Source: CADEEN01 sp963783785 (GTDB lineage Bacteria > Pseudomonadota > Gammaproteobacteria > Burkholderiales > Burkholderiaceae_C). Taken from it: 64,000 bases of DNA. The stretch spans positions 124,001 through 188,000 of the forward strand of contig CAWAOQ010000010.1 in NCBI GenBank assembly GCA_963783785.1, written 5' to 3'. Positions 11,206 to 20,710 of the stretch are shown in pieces. How positions within the stretch are numbered: position 1 is the stretch's first letter; the number at the start of each line of letters is the position of its first letter. The position numbers and the translations under genes were made by a program. The notes beneath the pieces are model-generated. The model worked only from the letters and a program-made list of their open reading frames with translations. It ran no database searches and was not told the origin of the DNA.

Positions 11206-14200
11206 TTAGCCTGCCGACGCCGGCGCACGCTTGACCCTGAACCAGGCCGCGTACATCGCTGGCAATGCCAGCAGCGTCAGCGCCGTCGCAACGATCAGCC
11301 CGCCCATGATGGCCACCGCCATCGGACCCCAGAACACACTGCGTGACAGCGGGATCATCGCCAACACGGCGGCAGCGGCCGTCAGCACGATGGGGCGGAA
11401 GCGGCGGACGGCCGATTCGACGATCGCGTTCCATGTGGCCACGCCGCGCGCGCGGTCCTGCTCGATCTGGTCGATCAGGATCACCGCGTTGCGCATGATC
11501 ATGCCGACCAGCGCGATCACGCCGAGCAGCGCGACGAAACCGAACGGACGGTTCAGCAGCAGCAGCGCCGCAGCCACGCCGGCAATGCCCAAGGGGCCGG
11601 TCAGGAAGACCAGCATCGCCCGCGAGAAGCTCTGCAGTTGCAGCATCAGCAACGTGAAGATGATGAACAACATCATCGGCACTCCGGCGGCGATCGAACC
11701 CTGGCCCTTGCTGCTCTCGGCAACCGCGCCCGCAATCACCACGTCGTAGCCCGCAGGCATGCGGGACTTGAGTCTTTGCAGTTCGGGCCAGAGCTGCGCC
11801 GTCACGGTCGGGCCCTGCACGCCGTCGACGACGTCGCCTTGCACGGTGACGGCGAAATCTCGGTTCTCGCGCCAGATGACGCCCGGCTCCCAGGCAAACT
11901 CACTGCTCGCAATCTGCGACAACGGGATCGATCGACCACTCGCGGTCGGCAGGTAGGCGCCGGCCAGGTCGGTGATCGCATTGCGCTCTTCGACTGGCTG
12001 TCGCAGCACGATGTCGATCAGGCGGTCGCCCTCGCGGTACTGCCCGACCGTGGTGCCTGACAGCACCGTGCGCGAGGCCTGCGCCAGGCCGGCGCTGGTG
12101 ACACCGAGTGCTCGGGCCTTGTCCTGGTCGACCGCCAGTCGAAGCACCTTGATCGACTGGTTCCAGTTGTCGTTGACGCCGCGCATGTTGGGGTTGGCGC
12201 GCATCACGGCCAACGCCTCGTCGGCCCACCCGCGCACGCCTTTGACGTCGGGCCCGACCACCCTGAACTGCACTGGGTAAGGCACCGGGGGGCCATTGGG
12301 CAACAACTTGACGCGGCCGCGAACCTCGGGGAATTCGGCGGCCAGCAGCACCGGCAAGCGCTTGCGCAGCGCTTCGCGCGCGGAGAGGTCCTGGGGCAGA
12401 ACGATCGACTGGCTGACGTTGGCGCTCTGGAAGATCTGGTCGAGCGGCAGATAGAACCGAGGAACGCCGGCGCCGATCCATGACGTCACCGTGGACACGC
12501 CGGGTTCCCGCATCAGGCGCGCCTCGAACCTGCGCGACACCTCTTCGCTCTGCTGGACCGTGGCTCCCTCGGGCAGCCACAGATCGACCAGGATCTCGGG
12601 TCGGCTCGAATCGGGGAAGAACTGCTGCTGCACCCGGCCCATGCCGACGACGCCCAGCGCAAAGCTGAGCAGCGTAAGGGCGATGGTGATCCAGCGATGC
12701 TGCACGCACCAGTCCACCGTGCGGCGAAAGCGCGTGTAGAAAGGACCACCGAAGAGTTCGTCCTCGTGCGCCTCGCCGTCGACCTGCTTGCGCGTGTGCA
12801 GGAGCCACCAGCCGAGGTAAGGCACGAAGTACACCGACACCAGCCATGAGATGACCAATGCCGCGGCCGTGACGGCAAAGATCGCAAAGGTGTATTCGCC
12901 GGTCACGCTCTTGGCCAGCCCGATGGGTAGGAAGCCGGCGGCCGTGATCAGCGTGCCGGTGAGCATCGGCATGGCCACCAGCTCGTACGTGAAAGTGGCG
13001 GCACGCGCTCGGTCATAGCCCTCTTCCAGCTTGCGCACCATCATCTCGACCGCAATGATGGCGTCGTCGACCAGCAGGCCGAGCGCGATGATCAGCGAAC
13101 CGAGCGAGATCTTGTGCAGGCCGACACCCCAATAGAACATCGTCACGAAGGTGATCGCCAGCACCAGCGGAATGGTGATCGCCACCACCAGGCCGGGCCA
13201 GATGTCGATGCGCAGCGGCCGGGTATGCAAGCCCAGCGCGACAAAACTCACGGCCAGCACGATCAACACCGCCTCGATCAGCACACTGACGAACTCCCCG
13301 ACCGATCGGGACACGGCCGCCGGCTGGTCCTGCACCTGGATCATCTCGATGCCCAGCGGCAATTCGCGCTGGACGGCCGCCACCTCGCGGCGCAATGCGT
13401 GACCCAGCGAAATGATGTCGCCACCCTTGGTCATCGAGACACCGAGCGCGATGACCGGCTTGCCCTGGTGGCGAACCTTGACCGCCGGCGGATCGACATA
13501 GGCGCGCTTGACGACCGCGATGTCGGCCAGACGAAGCGTGCTCGCCACACCGGTCGCCGGGTTGGTGCCCCGGATCGGGAAGCGTTGGAGTTCCTCGACC
13601 GAGTTGAACTGCCCGCCGATGCGAACCTGCAAGTTCTCGGTGCCGGCATTGAGCACGCCAGCGCCCTCGACCGCGTTCTGCGCACCCAACTGGGCAATCA
13701 CCTGGTTGAAATCCAAGCCCAGTGTGGCCAGGCGCTTGTGCGAGATCTCGACGAACAGTTTCTCCGGCTGCACGCCAAACAGCTCGACCTTGGCCACATC
13801 GGGCACGCGCAGCAGCCTCTGGCGCACCACCTCGGCGTGCTGCCGCAGTTCCTCGTCGGAGAAACCATCGGCCGACATCGCGAGGATCGAACCGTAGACG
13901 TCACCGAAATCGTCGTTGAACACCGGGCCAATCACGCCAGCCGGCAGCGCGGCGCGCATGTCCCCGACCCGCTTGCGTGCCTGGTACCAGCTGTTGGCCA
14001 CGTCCTTTGCCGGCGAGCTGTCCTTCAATTGCAGAATCGTCAGCGACTCGCCCGGCTTGGCGTAGCTGCGCAGCACATCCGCATAGGGGACTTCCTGCAG
14101 CGCACGCTCGATCTTCGAAGTCACCTGTTCGGCCATCTGCTCCGCCGAAGCACCCGGCCAGTAGGCCTGCACGACCATCGCGCGGAACGTGAACGGTGGG

Positions 14201-14340
14201 TCCTCGTCCTGGCCGAGCTGGAAATAGGCGGCAACGCCCAGGACCAGCAGGACCACCATCAGGTAGCGCGTCAGCGCTGGATGCTCGAGGGCCCAGCGTG
14301 AGATGTTGAAGCGCGGCGAGGCGCTGTCAGCGTGTTGCAT
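11206..14340 (-). CDS. RND efflux pump inner-membrane permease
   Basis: Complete 1044-residue member of the AcrB/HAE1 superfamily and a different clade from the pump at 773. It has a cytoplasmic N-terminus, TM1 'LTRYLMVVLLVLGVAAYF', a first porter domain, TM4 with the proton-relay pair in 'LLVDDAIIAVEMM', a second porter domain and TM10-12 ('IALVGMIMRNAVILIDQIEQ'). The adaptor gene ends 13 bp upstream, so both come from the same TetR-operator-like promoter. No outer-membrane factor gene is adjacent; such pumps often share one encoded elsewhere. Substrate unknown. Confidence 0.93.
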   Translation of the reverse strand: MQHADSASPRFNISRWALEHPALTRYLMVVLLVLGVAAYFQLGQDEDPPFTFRAMVVQAYWPGASAEQMAEQVTSKIERALQEVPYADVLRSYAKPGESLTILQLKDSSPAKDVANSWYQARKRVGDMRAALPAGVIGPVFNDDFGDVYGSILAMSADGFSDEELRQHAEVVRQRLLRVPDVAKVELFGVQPEKLFVEISHKRLATLGLDFNQVIAQLGAQNAVEGAGVLNAGTENLQVRIGGQFNSVEELQRFPIRGTNPATGVASTLRLADIAVVKRAYVDPPAVKVRHQGKPVIALGVSMTKGGDIISLGHALRREVAAVQRELPLGIEMIQVQDQPAAVSRSVGEFVSVLIEAVLIVLAVSFVALGLHTRPLRIDIWPGLVVAITIPLVLAITFVTMFYWGVGLHKISLGSLIIALGLLVDDAIIAVEMMVRKLEEGYDRARAATFTYELVAMPMLTGTLITAAGFLPIGLAKSVTGEYTFAIFAVTAAALVISWLVSVYFVPYLGWWLLHTRKQVDGEAHEDELFGGPFYTRFRRTVDWCVQHRWITIALTLLSFALGVVGMGRVQQQFFPDSSRPEILVDLWLPEGATVQQSEEVSRRFEARLMREPGVSTVTSWIGAGVPRFYLPLDQIFQSANVSQSIVLPQDLSAREALRKRLPVLLAAEFPEVRGRVKLLPNGPPVPYPVQFRVVGPDVKGVRGWADEALAVMRANPNMRGVNDNWNQSIKVLRLAVDQDKARALGVTSAGLAQASRTVLSGTTVGQYREGDRLIDIVLRQPVEERNAITDLAGAYLPTASGRSIPLSQIASSEFAWEPGVIWRENRDFAVTVQGDVVDGVQGPTVTAQLWPELQRLKSRMPAGYDVVIAGAVAESSKGQGSIAAGVPMMLFIIFTLLMLQLQSFSRAMLVFLTGPLGIAGVAAALLLLNRPFGFVALLGVIALVGMIMRNAVILIDQIEQDRARGVATWNAIVESAVRRFRPIVLTAAAAVLAMIPLSRSVFWGPMAVAIMGGLIVATALTLLALPAMYAAWFRVKRAPASAG

Positions 14341-14353
14341 TGCCAGGTTTCGA

Positions 14354-15508
14354 TCAACGCTGCGGCGGACTTGCGGCCTGCGCGACCGGCGCAGCGCCGT
14401 AGAAGGCCACTCTTTGTCCAGGCGTCAACACATGCACGCCCGCGCTGACGACCAACTGGCCGGATACGAGTCCGCTCGCGACAACGACCAGATTGCCTTC
14501 TGCCCCCGCCACCTGGATCGGCTGGGCACGCACCGTCATGGTCGCGCGATCGACCAACCACACCGAGGTCTTGCCTTGCTGCTCGAACACCGCGGCCAAT
14601 GGCAGCTTGATCACGCCATCCACGGGCGGGCGTGCGATCACCACGGTGGCGGTCTGTCCCAGGCGCAGGTTAGTGGTTCCGACATCGGCCTTGACCACGA
14701 ATGTGCGCGTGGCCGGATCCGCCGCCGCAGCCACCTCGCGCACGGTCGCGGCGATCAGCGCGCCGGTTGCACTCCAAGGCCGCACCTGAAGCGCTGCAGG
14801 GCGGCCGCGCAGCGCACGAACCGCGTCGACCTGGTCCTCAGGCACCGAGAAGACGACGTCGCGTGGCCCGTCGTGAGCGAGCCGCAACACCGTCGTGCCG
14901 GCGGTCAATACCGCGCCAGGCTCGGCTTCGATGGCCGTGACCACGCCGCTCGCGTCGCTGACCAGCGTGGCATAGCGCGCCTGATTGGTCTGGACACCTG
15001 CCAGCGCCTGCGCCTGCTCGAATTGGGCCCGCGCGGCCTTGACGGTCGTCTCCCGGCGTTCGAGATCCGCGGCGCTGATGAAGGCCTTGTCGCGCAGTTC
15101 CTTGAATCGCTTGAAGTCGGCCTCGGCCTGGTCGAGGTTGACGCTTGCCGCTTGCAGTGACGAACGTGCGGCGTCCTGGCTGAGCTGCAGATCCTGCGGA
15201 TCCAGGCTGGCCAGAACCTGGCCCGCCTTGACGTGGTCGCCGAGCCCGACGGCGCGGTTGACCATCTTGCCGGCCACGCGAAATCCCAATCGCGACTCGA
15301 CGCGCGCACGCACCTCTGCCGCGTACTCGGCGGCGCCACCCAGTTGTCCGGCCTCGACCGTCATCGTTCGCACCGCGCGCACGGGCTCGGGTACCGCCTC
15401 CGGCTTGGAACATGCGCCGAGCGAGAGCACCAACGCCGCTGCCGACGCGAAGCCGCCCAGGTGCTGAAACGCGGCAGCGCCTTGACGCGACGGCTGGTTG
15501 TTCTGCAT
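14354..15508 (-). CDS. RND efflux periplasmic adaptor lipoprotein
   Basis: Membrane fusion partner of the pump at 11206-14340. A hydrophobic signal ends in lipobox LGAC, so Cys33 is the likely lipidated residue. The order is then barrel-sandwich ('SRLGFRVAGKMV'), helical hairpin, lipoyl return ('SGVVTAIEAEPGAV') and beta-barrel with the C-terminal domain ('GLVSGQLVVSAG'). ATG 15508 is chosen; an in-frame TTG one codon earlier is less likely. The 384-residue length is normal. The upstream region carries a near-consensus promoter with a palindromic operator, implying repressor control, but no TetR gene lies in this window next to it. Confidence 0.92.
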   Translation of the reverse strand: MQNNQPSRQGAAAFQHLGGFASAAALVLSLGACSKPEAVPEPVRAVRTMTVEAGQLGGAAEYAAEVRARVESRLGFRVAGKMVNRAVGLGDHVKAGQVLASLDPQDLQLSQDAARSSLQAASVNLDQAEADFKRFKELRDKAFISAADLERRETTVKAARAQFEQAQALAGVQTNQARYATLVSDASGVVTAIEAEPGAVLTAGTTVLRLAHDGPRDVVFSVPEDQVDAVRALRGRPAALQVRPWSATGALIAATVREVAAAADPATRTFVVKADVGTTNLRLGQTATVVIARPPVDGVIKLPLAAVFEQQGKTSVWLVDRATMTVRAQPIQVAGAEGNLVVVASGLVSGQLVVSAGVHVLTPGQRVAFYGAAPVAQAASPPQR

Positions 15509-15580
15509 CAAAGGGCCCTATTTCGTGGATCGGCGCGCGCACCGCTGGCCCGTCGCATCCAGATGCGGAGCCACTTAATG

Positions 15581-15623
15581 ACTGACTGGTCAGTAATATA
15601 TTGACGTTCTTGCCCAACGTCAA
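15581..15623 (-). promoter_or_regulatory. Promoter with TetR-type operator for the RND adaptor-pump operon
   Basis: On the minus strand a -35 TTGACG (15618-15623) and a -10 TATATT (15595-15600) are exactly 17 bp apart. Directly after the -10, at 15581-15594, lies the inverted repeat ACTGAC-N2-GTCAGT, in the form and position expected for a TetR-family repressor site over the transcription start. The adaptor ATG is about 70 bp further on. Confidence 0.65.
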
Positions 15624-15629
15624 TATTGC
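15601..15629 (+). promoter_or_regulatory. Candidate divergent promoter for hpnC
   Basis: Plus-strand -35 TTGACG (15601-15606) and -10-like TATTGC (15624-15629) are 17 bp apart. The -35 boxes of the two divergent promoters are the arms of one inverted repeat (TTGACGTT...AACGTCAA), so the promoters face each other and overlap. The -10 matches consensus at only four of six positions. Confidence 0.4.
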
Positions 15630-15691
15630 GGCGGATTGCAGGTGCGGTGATCCCAGCGGCATTGCTGGCGCACGCGTGGACAATCACGCCC

Positions 15692-16558
15692 GTGAGCATC
15701 GATCACTACGAGAACTTCCCTGTCGCGTCGTGGCTGTGCCCGCCGGCACTGCGCCCGGCCGTGACGGCGATCTACCACTTCGCCCGCACGGCCGACGACA
15801 TCGCCGACGAGGGCGACGCCTCTCCCACGATACGCCGCGCCCTGCTGTCGGATTACGGTGACGCGTTGAGGCGAGCCGCCGGGGGAGACATCGAGGGTCG
15901 ATGGCAAGCGGTGTTCGCGCCGTTGGCCGCCGCGATCACCCGCCATCAACTGCCGCTCGAGCCATTGGCCGACCTGCTGAGCGCATTCGCGCAGGACACC
16001 GACAACCCGATCTATGCGGATCGCGCCGAGTTGCTCGACTACTGCGCCCGCTCAGCCAATCCGGTTGGCCGCGTGCTGCTGCACCTCTCCGGCGTCAACG
16101 AACGCATCGCACAGGCGCAGTCGGACGCCATCTGCACCGCGCTTCAGTTGATCAACTTCTGGCAGGACCTCTCGCGCGATCTGCCGCGAGGGCGGGTCTA
16201 CGTCACGGAAGCCGACGCCGCCGCCGCCGGGCTCGACGTCCGTCGATTGCGCGCCGGCGCCGACAGCGATGCCAGCCGTGCGCTGGTGCGTGCCCTGGTC
16301 GCTTGGGCGCGCCAGACGATGCTCGATGGCGCTGCATTGGTGCATCGTCTGCCCGGCCGCATGGGCTGGGAACTGCGCCTGGTGGTGCAGGGAGGGTTGC
16401 GGGTGCTGGAAAAGATCGAAACCGGCGGTTGCAACGCACTGTCGCAGCGGCCGACGATCGGCGCTGGCGATCTGCCGCTGCTGGCCTGGCGTGCATGGGC
16501 CATGAAGCGGCCGGCGGCTGCGACATCCATTCCCATCACGACCGATCAGGGTCTCTGA
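15692..16558 (+). CDS. hpnC: HpnC, hydroxysqualene synthase of the bacterial squalene pathway
   Basis: Member of the trans-isoprenyl diphosphate synthase (squalene/phytoene synthase) family. In the HpnCDE route it converts presqualene diphosphate to hydroxysqualene. It shows 'DHYENFPVASWL', the first aspartate-rich motif in 'FARTADDIADEGD' and the second in 'LINFWQDLSRDLPRGRVYV'. GTG 15692 is chosen because the conserved HpnC N-terminus begins here; the frame is open upstream from 15626 but that part is not family-like. The stop overlaps the hpnD start (TGATG), so the two are translationally coupled. Confidence 0.9.
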   Translation: MSIDHYENFPVASWLCPPALRPAVTAIYHFARTADDIADEGDASPTIRRALLSDYGDALRRAAGGDIEGRWQAVFAPLAAAITRHQLPLEPLADLLSAFAQDTDNPIYADRAELLDYCARSANPVGRVLLHLSGVNERIAQAQSDAICTALQLINFWQDLSRDLPRGRVYVTEADAAAAGLDVRRLRAGADSDASRALVRALVAWARQTMLDGAALVHRLPGRMGWELRLVVQGGLRVLEKIETGGCNALSQRPTIGAGDLPLLAWRAWAMKRPAAATSIPITTDQGL

Positions 16559-17406
16559 TGACGCCCGAGCAGTACGTGCAAGACAAGGCCGCGCACAGCG
16601 GTTCGTCCTTCTACTATGCCTTTCGGCTGCTGCCACCGGAGCGACGGGCTGCGATCACCGCTTTCTATGCGTTTTGCCGCGAGATCGACGATGTCGTCGA
16701 CGAAGTGCATGACCCAGGGGTCGCGGCCACCAAACTTGCATGGTGGCGCAAAGAAGTGGCCGCCGCGTTTGCCGGGCAGGCGAGCCATCCTGTGATGCAC
16801 GCGCTGATGCCGCACTCGGCGGACTACGGCATCGTGCCCGACCACCTGCTGGCGGTGATCGATGGCTGCGAGATGGATCTGCAGCAAACCCGCTACCTCG
16901 ATTTCAATGGCCTTGCCCGCTATTGCCATCTGGTGGCTGGCGTCGTTGGTGAGGTGGCGGCCAACATTTTCGGGCGCAGCGAAAGCGCAACGATTGCCTA
17001 TGCGCATCGACTCGGACTGGCCATGCAGCTCACCAACATCATCCGCGACGTCGGGGACGACGCGCGGCGCGGTCGCATCTACCTGCCGATCGGTGACTTG
17101 AAGCAGTTCGACGTGAAGGCCAACGAAATCCTCGAACGCCGAGCCCCTTGGGGTTACAGCGAGCGCTTCACCCGCCTGATGCGCTTCCAGGCTGAGCGCG
17201 CGCACCGCATCTACGAAGAGGCGCTGGCGCTCCTGCCTGCGACCGACCGCCGTGCCCAGCGCCCCGGCCTCGCGATGGCGCAGATCTATCGCACCCTGCT
17301 GCGCGAGATCGAGGCCGAGGACTTCCGCGTGCTGCACCAGCGCATTGCGCTGACACCACTCCGCAAGGTGTGGATCGCGATGCACACCCACTGGCGCGAA
17401 CGTTGA
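16558..17406 (+). CDS. hpnD: HpnD, presqualene diphosphate synthase
   Basis: Joins two farnesyl diphosphates to presqualene diphosphate, the first step toward squalene. It shows 'SSFYYAFRLLPPERR', the first Asp-rich motif 'CREIDDVVDE', the second in 'LTNIIRDVGDDARRGRIYLP', and the C-terminal helix region. The 282-residue length is normal. It is coupled to hpnC upstream and overlaps hpnE downstream. The end product is probably squalene for hopanoids, although squalene-hopene cyclase is not in this window. Confidence 0.93.
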   Translation: MTPEQYVQDKAAHSGSSFYYAFRLLPPERRAAITAFYAFCREIDDVVDEVHDPGVAATKLAWWRKEVAAAFAGQASHPVMHALMPHSADYGIVPDHLLAVIDGCEMDLQQTRYLDFNGLARYCHLVAGVVGEVAANIFGRSESATIAYAHRLGLAMQLTNIIRDVGDDARRGRIYLPIGDLKQFDVKANEILERRAPWGYSERFTRLMRFQAERAHRIYEEALALLPATDRRAQRPGLAMAQIYRTLLREIEAEDFRVLHQRIALTPLRKVWIAMHTHWRER

Positions 17407-18729
17407 CATCCACTCGCTTCGCGCGCCGTGTGGCGGTGGTCGGAGGCGGCTGGGCTGGCATTGCCGCCGCGGTGCATGCCACCGCGGCCGGCCACCATGT
17501 GACGCTGATCGAGATGGCGCGGCAGCTTGGGGGCCGTGCGCGCCGCGTCGATCACGATGGCATCGCGATCGACAACGGTCAGCACATTCTCATCGGCGCC
17601 TACAGCGAGACGCTGGCGCTGATGCGCCAAGTCGGTGCGCAGCCAGAATCGCTGTTGCTGCGCCAGCCGTTCGCAATGGTCGACCCCGACGGCAAGGGCC
17701 TGCAACTGCCGCCAGGTGCGGTGGTGCCAGCCTTCGTTCGTGGCGTGCTCGGCCTGCGCGCATGGTCGTTCGCCGAGCGATGCCAGTTGCTGATCACCGC
17801 CCTGCGTTGGCGACTCACCGGCTTCGCCGCCGATGCCAGCGTCAGCGTCGCCCAATTGACGATGGACTTGCCTGCCCGCGTCCGCGAGACGCTGATCGAG
17901 CCGCTTTGCCTTGCCGCGCTGAACACTCCGGCAGCAAAGGCCAGCGCTCGCGTGTTCCTGCGCGTGCTGCGCGATGCACTGTTCAGCGGCCCTGGCGCAG
18001 CCGACTTGCTGCTGCCGCGGGCGCCGTTGTCGGCCCTGCTGCCTGAGCCGGCGGCACACTGGCTGGTGGCGGCCGGTGCCGAATTGCGATGCGGCACGCG
18101 GGCCGGTGCTCTGTCCGCACGCGGTAGCGGTTGGTCGATCGACGGTGAACCCTTCGATGCCGTCGTACTTGCCTGCACCGCCGCCGAGGCAGCCCGGCTC
18201 ACGCGTCCACTGGCACCCGCTTGGGCGCACCTGGCCGCAGCGTTCGACTACGAACCGATCGTGACCGTGTACCTGCGCAGTCGCGGGAAGCCGCCTCGGA
18301 CGGCCCATGACCGCGCTGGTTGCCAGCCCGCAGGCCCCGGCGCAGTTCGCCTTTGATCTCGGGGCAATCGATCCCGGTGGCCCACGCGAGGGCCTGTTCG
18401 CGTTCGTGGTCAGCGGCGCCCGCGAGTGGACCGATCGCGGTCTCGAAGCGACCGCGGCTGCGGTGCTGCGACAGGCCCAGTCGGCATTCGCGCCAGGCAC
18501 ATGGCGCACGCCGCCGACGACACTGCACGCGCTGGCCGAGCGGCGAGCTACCTTTCTGTGTGTGCCGGGCCTTCAGCGGCCCTCCGCAGCCATCGCTGCC
18601 GGCGTGGCCGCGGCCGGCGACTATGTCGACGGGCCGTACCCGGCCACCCTCGAAGGGGCCGTGCGATCGGGCATCGGAGCATTGGCGGTGCTCGACCTTG
18701 CAGGCTCGTGCACGCCTGCCCTTCGGTAG
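17403..18729 (+). CDS. hpnE: HpnE, hydroxysqualene dehydroxylase, interrupted by one frameshift
   Basis: FAD-dependent amine-oxidase-like enzyme that reduces hydroxysqualene to squalene. The dinucleotide-binding motif 'VAVVGGGWAGIAAAV' is at the N-terminus, then 'LGGRARRV' and 'DNGQHILIGAYSETL'. The reading frame breaks after 'VTVYLRSRG' (18285-18287, a GGG run) and continues one base later with 'SRLGRPMTALVAS' to 18729. One extra G restores a protein of about 441 residues. The start is uncertain: TTG 17403 overlaps the hpnD stop and suggests coupling; GTG 17430 is an alternative. The break is probably a sequence error. Confidence 0.85.
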
Positions 18730-18735
18730 GCGTGC
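18710..18735 (+). terminator. Strong hairpin at the end of hpnE
   Basis: An 8-bp stem (18710-18717 with 18728-18735) encloses a CTTC-type inner loop and overlaps the hpnE stop. There is no T run after it, so termination is only suggested. Confidence 0.35.
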
Positions 18736-18820
18736 AGCGATGGCTTCGCCAACCCGACCGCGGCGACCTTGCTGCATGAAGGTGGACCGGACAGTGCCGG
18801 CGCGAAAGTGTTGCTTCCGG

Positions 18821-18836
18821 AATCCGATAATGGATT
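18821..18836. promoter_or_regulatory. Possible operator of the IclR-family regulator
   Basis: AATCC-GATAAT-GGATT is a short inverted repeat whose centre resembles a -10 box. It lies just upstream of the regulator start, where IclR proteins often repress their own genes. There is no good -35 box, and the arms are only 5 bp. Confidence 0.3.
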
Positions 18837-18841
18837 TCGCC

Positions 18842-19651
18842 ATGCAAGAATTGCCCGCGCAGCCGACAATCAAGCGAATGGTCAAGAAAGATGTCACCAC
18901 CCCAAGCATCCAGGTCCTGGAGCGAAGCTTTGCATTGCTCGACGTCCTGGCCTCGCAGCCGGAACCGTTGCCGCTGAAGGCGATCAGCGAGCGCACGGGA
19001 CTGCACCCATCGACGGCGCACCGGATTCTCAACGACCTGGCTGCTGGCCGTTTCGTCGATCGCCCACACGCCGGCACCTATCGTCTCGGCATGCGGCTGC
19101 TCGAGTTGGGCAATCTCGTCAAGGCACGGCTGGACGTGCGCGACGCCGCGTTGGTGCCCCTGCGGGACCTGCACAAGCTCACGCAGCAGGCTGTCAACCT
19201 GTCCGTGCGCCAGGGGGACGAGATCGTGTACATCGAACGCGCCTACAGCGAACGTTCCGGCATGCAGGTCGTGCGCGCCGTCGGCGGACGCGCACCGCTG
19301 CACCTCACCTCGGTGGGAAAGCTGTTCCTGGCCAGCGAGGACCGCGAGCGCGTTCGCGCCTACGCGGCACGCACCGGACTGGCCGGCCAAACACGCAACA
19401 GCATCACCCAACTGCCGGCACTGGAGCGCGAACTCGACACCGTGCGCAGCCTCGGCTTTGCGCGAGACGATGAAGAACTTGAGATCGGCGTGCGCTGCGT
19501 GGCTGCGGGGATTTACGACGACAGCGACCGCCTGGTCGCCGGACTGTCGATCTCTGCACCGGCCGACCGCCTGGAAGAGGCCTGGGCCGAGCGCGTCAAG
19601 GAAACCGCGCGGCAAATTTCCGCCGCACTTGGTCAACGACAGAGCGCGTGA
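18842..19651 (+). CDS. IclR-family transcriptional regulator
   Basis: DNA-binding regulator of about 269 residues. The N-terminal winged helix-turn-helix reads 'SIQVLERSFALLDVLA ... LKAISERTGLHPSTAHRIL'. The C-terminal effector domain has 'VYIERAYSERSG', 'LHLTSVGKLFLA' and 'GVRCVAAGIYD'. The frame is open from 18320, but the upstream part is the end of hpnE. ATG 18842 is used; ATG 18830 and 18878 are alternatives. The effector is unknown (the family senses aromatic and other small acids), and no catabolic gene is adjacent. It converges on pbpG. Confidence 0.88.
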   Translation: MQELPAQPTIKRMVKKDVTTPSIQVLERSFALLDVLASQPEPLPLKAISERTGLHPSTAHRILNDLAAGRFVDRPHAGTYRLGMRLLELGNLVKARLDVRDAALVPLRDLHKLTQQAVNLSVRQGDEIVYIERAYSERSGMQVVRAVGGRAPLHLTSVGKLFLASEDRERVRAYAARTGLAGQTRNSITQLPALERELDTVRSLGFARDDEELEIGVRCVAAGIYDDSDRLVAGLSISAPADRLEEAWAERVKETARQISAALGQRQSA

Positions 19652-19654
19652 CCG

Positions 19655-20653
19655 TCAGACCAGTGGCACAGCTCCGCCTGCCACCGGCGGCACCCGCGGC
19701 AACGCGGCCTCGCTCAGCCACTTGCGAATGCGCTCGGCGTCGCCGATGCGCGAATACTTGCCCGTTGAATCGAGCAATACCATGATCAGCTTGCGGCCTG
19801 ACAACTGCGCCTGCATCACGAGGCATCGGCCTGCTTCCGCGATATAGCCGGTCTTCTGCACGCCGATATCCCATTCCCCGCTGCGAATCAGCCCATTCGT
19901 ATTGCGGAACTGCAGGCTGCGCGCTCCGATCGCCACGGCGTACTCCGGCGAGGTGGAGAGTTGTCTGATAAGGGGATGTTTGTCCACTTCCTTGACCAGC
20001 GCAGCGAGGTCGGTGGCGCTGGACTGGTTCTGGCTCGACAAGCCGGTGGGTTCGACGTAGCGGGTGTCCTTCATGCCAAGCGACTGAGCCTTGAGGTTCA
20101 TCGCCGCGACGAACGCGTTCAGACCGCCCGGATAGTGGCGACCGAGCGCATTCGCGGCACGGTTCTCGCTGGCCATCAGCGCCAAATGCAACATCTGTTC
20201 GCGCGTCAAGCGCGTGCCAACCTGCAACCGTGAGTGGCTTCCCTTCTCGGTATCGATGTCTTCGGTGCTGATGGTCAGCATCTCGTCGAGCGGCTGCTGG
20301 GCTTCGGTAACCACCAATGCCGTCATCAACTTGGTGATCGAGGCGATCGGCAACACTGCCTGCGGATTCTTGCTGAAAAGGACTTCGTTGGTGTCTTGAT
20401 CAAGCACCAGCGCAACGCTTGACTTCAGGTCCAGCGGGTCATCGGTGCCGCGCAGGCCATAGGCCTGTCCAAATGAAGGACGGACCGGGTCGGCACGCAG
20501 CCGCTGTGTCTTCACGTTCGCCGTCTTCTTCTTGGCAACCTGGCTCTTGGCCGCTCTGGGCTTGGCGAGCGCATCGTGCTGCACGACGACCAACGCAGCC
20601 AGCGCCAACAGCCAAGGCATCAATCGCTTACAGGATCTCTTTTCCTGGAACAA
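19655..20653 (-). CDS. pbpG: Penicillin-binding protein 7-like D-alanyl-D-alanine endopeptidase
   Basis: Periplasmic serine peptidase that trims peptidoglycan cross-links (MEROPS S11). Motifs in order: SxxK as 'SITK', SxN as 'SEN' and 'KTG'. TTG 20653 is chosen because it has a GGGGA ribosome site six bases upstream and gives a sensible signal peptide, with a KRSCKR n-region and the core 'WLLALAALVVVQHDALA'. ATG 20695 would lie only a few bases from the leuA terminator, and ATG 20620 loses the basic n-region. A Lys-rich stretch follows the signal peptide. Confidence 0.88.
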   Translation of the reverse strand: MFQEKRSCKRLMPWLLALAALVVVQHDALAKPRAAKSQVAKKKTANVKTQRLRADPVRPSFGQAYGLRGTDDPLDLKSSVALVLDQDTNEVLFSKNPQAVLPIASITKLMTALVVTEAQQPLDEMLTISTEDIDTEKGSHSRLQVGTRLTREQMLHLALMASENRAANALGRHYPGGLNAFVAAMNLKAQSLGMKDTRYVEPTGLSSQNQSSATDLAALVKEVDKHPLIRQLSTSPEYAVAIGARSLQFRNTNGLIRSGEWDIGVQKTGYIAEAGRCLVMQAQLSGRKLIMVLLDSTGKYSRIGDAERIRKWLSEAALPRVPPVAGGAVPLV

Positions 20654-20681
20654 CGGAAATCCCCAGTGACTTTGTCGCCCG

Positions 20682-20710
20682 AGTGTAGGTGACATGGAAA
20701 AACCACGCAA
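20682..20710 (-). promoter_or_regulatory. Candidate pbpG promoter overlapping the leuA terminator
   Basis: Minus-strand -35 TTGCGT (20705-20710) and -10 TACACT (20682-20687) are 17 bp apart. The -35 lies inside the downstream arm of the leuA terminator stem, so one sequence would end leuA transcription and start pbpG transcription. Confidence 0.4.
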
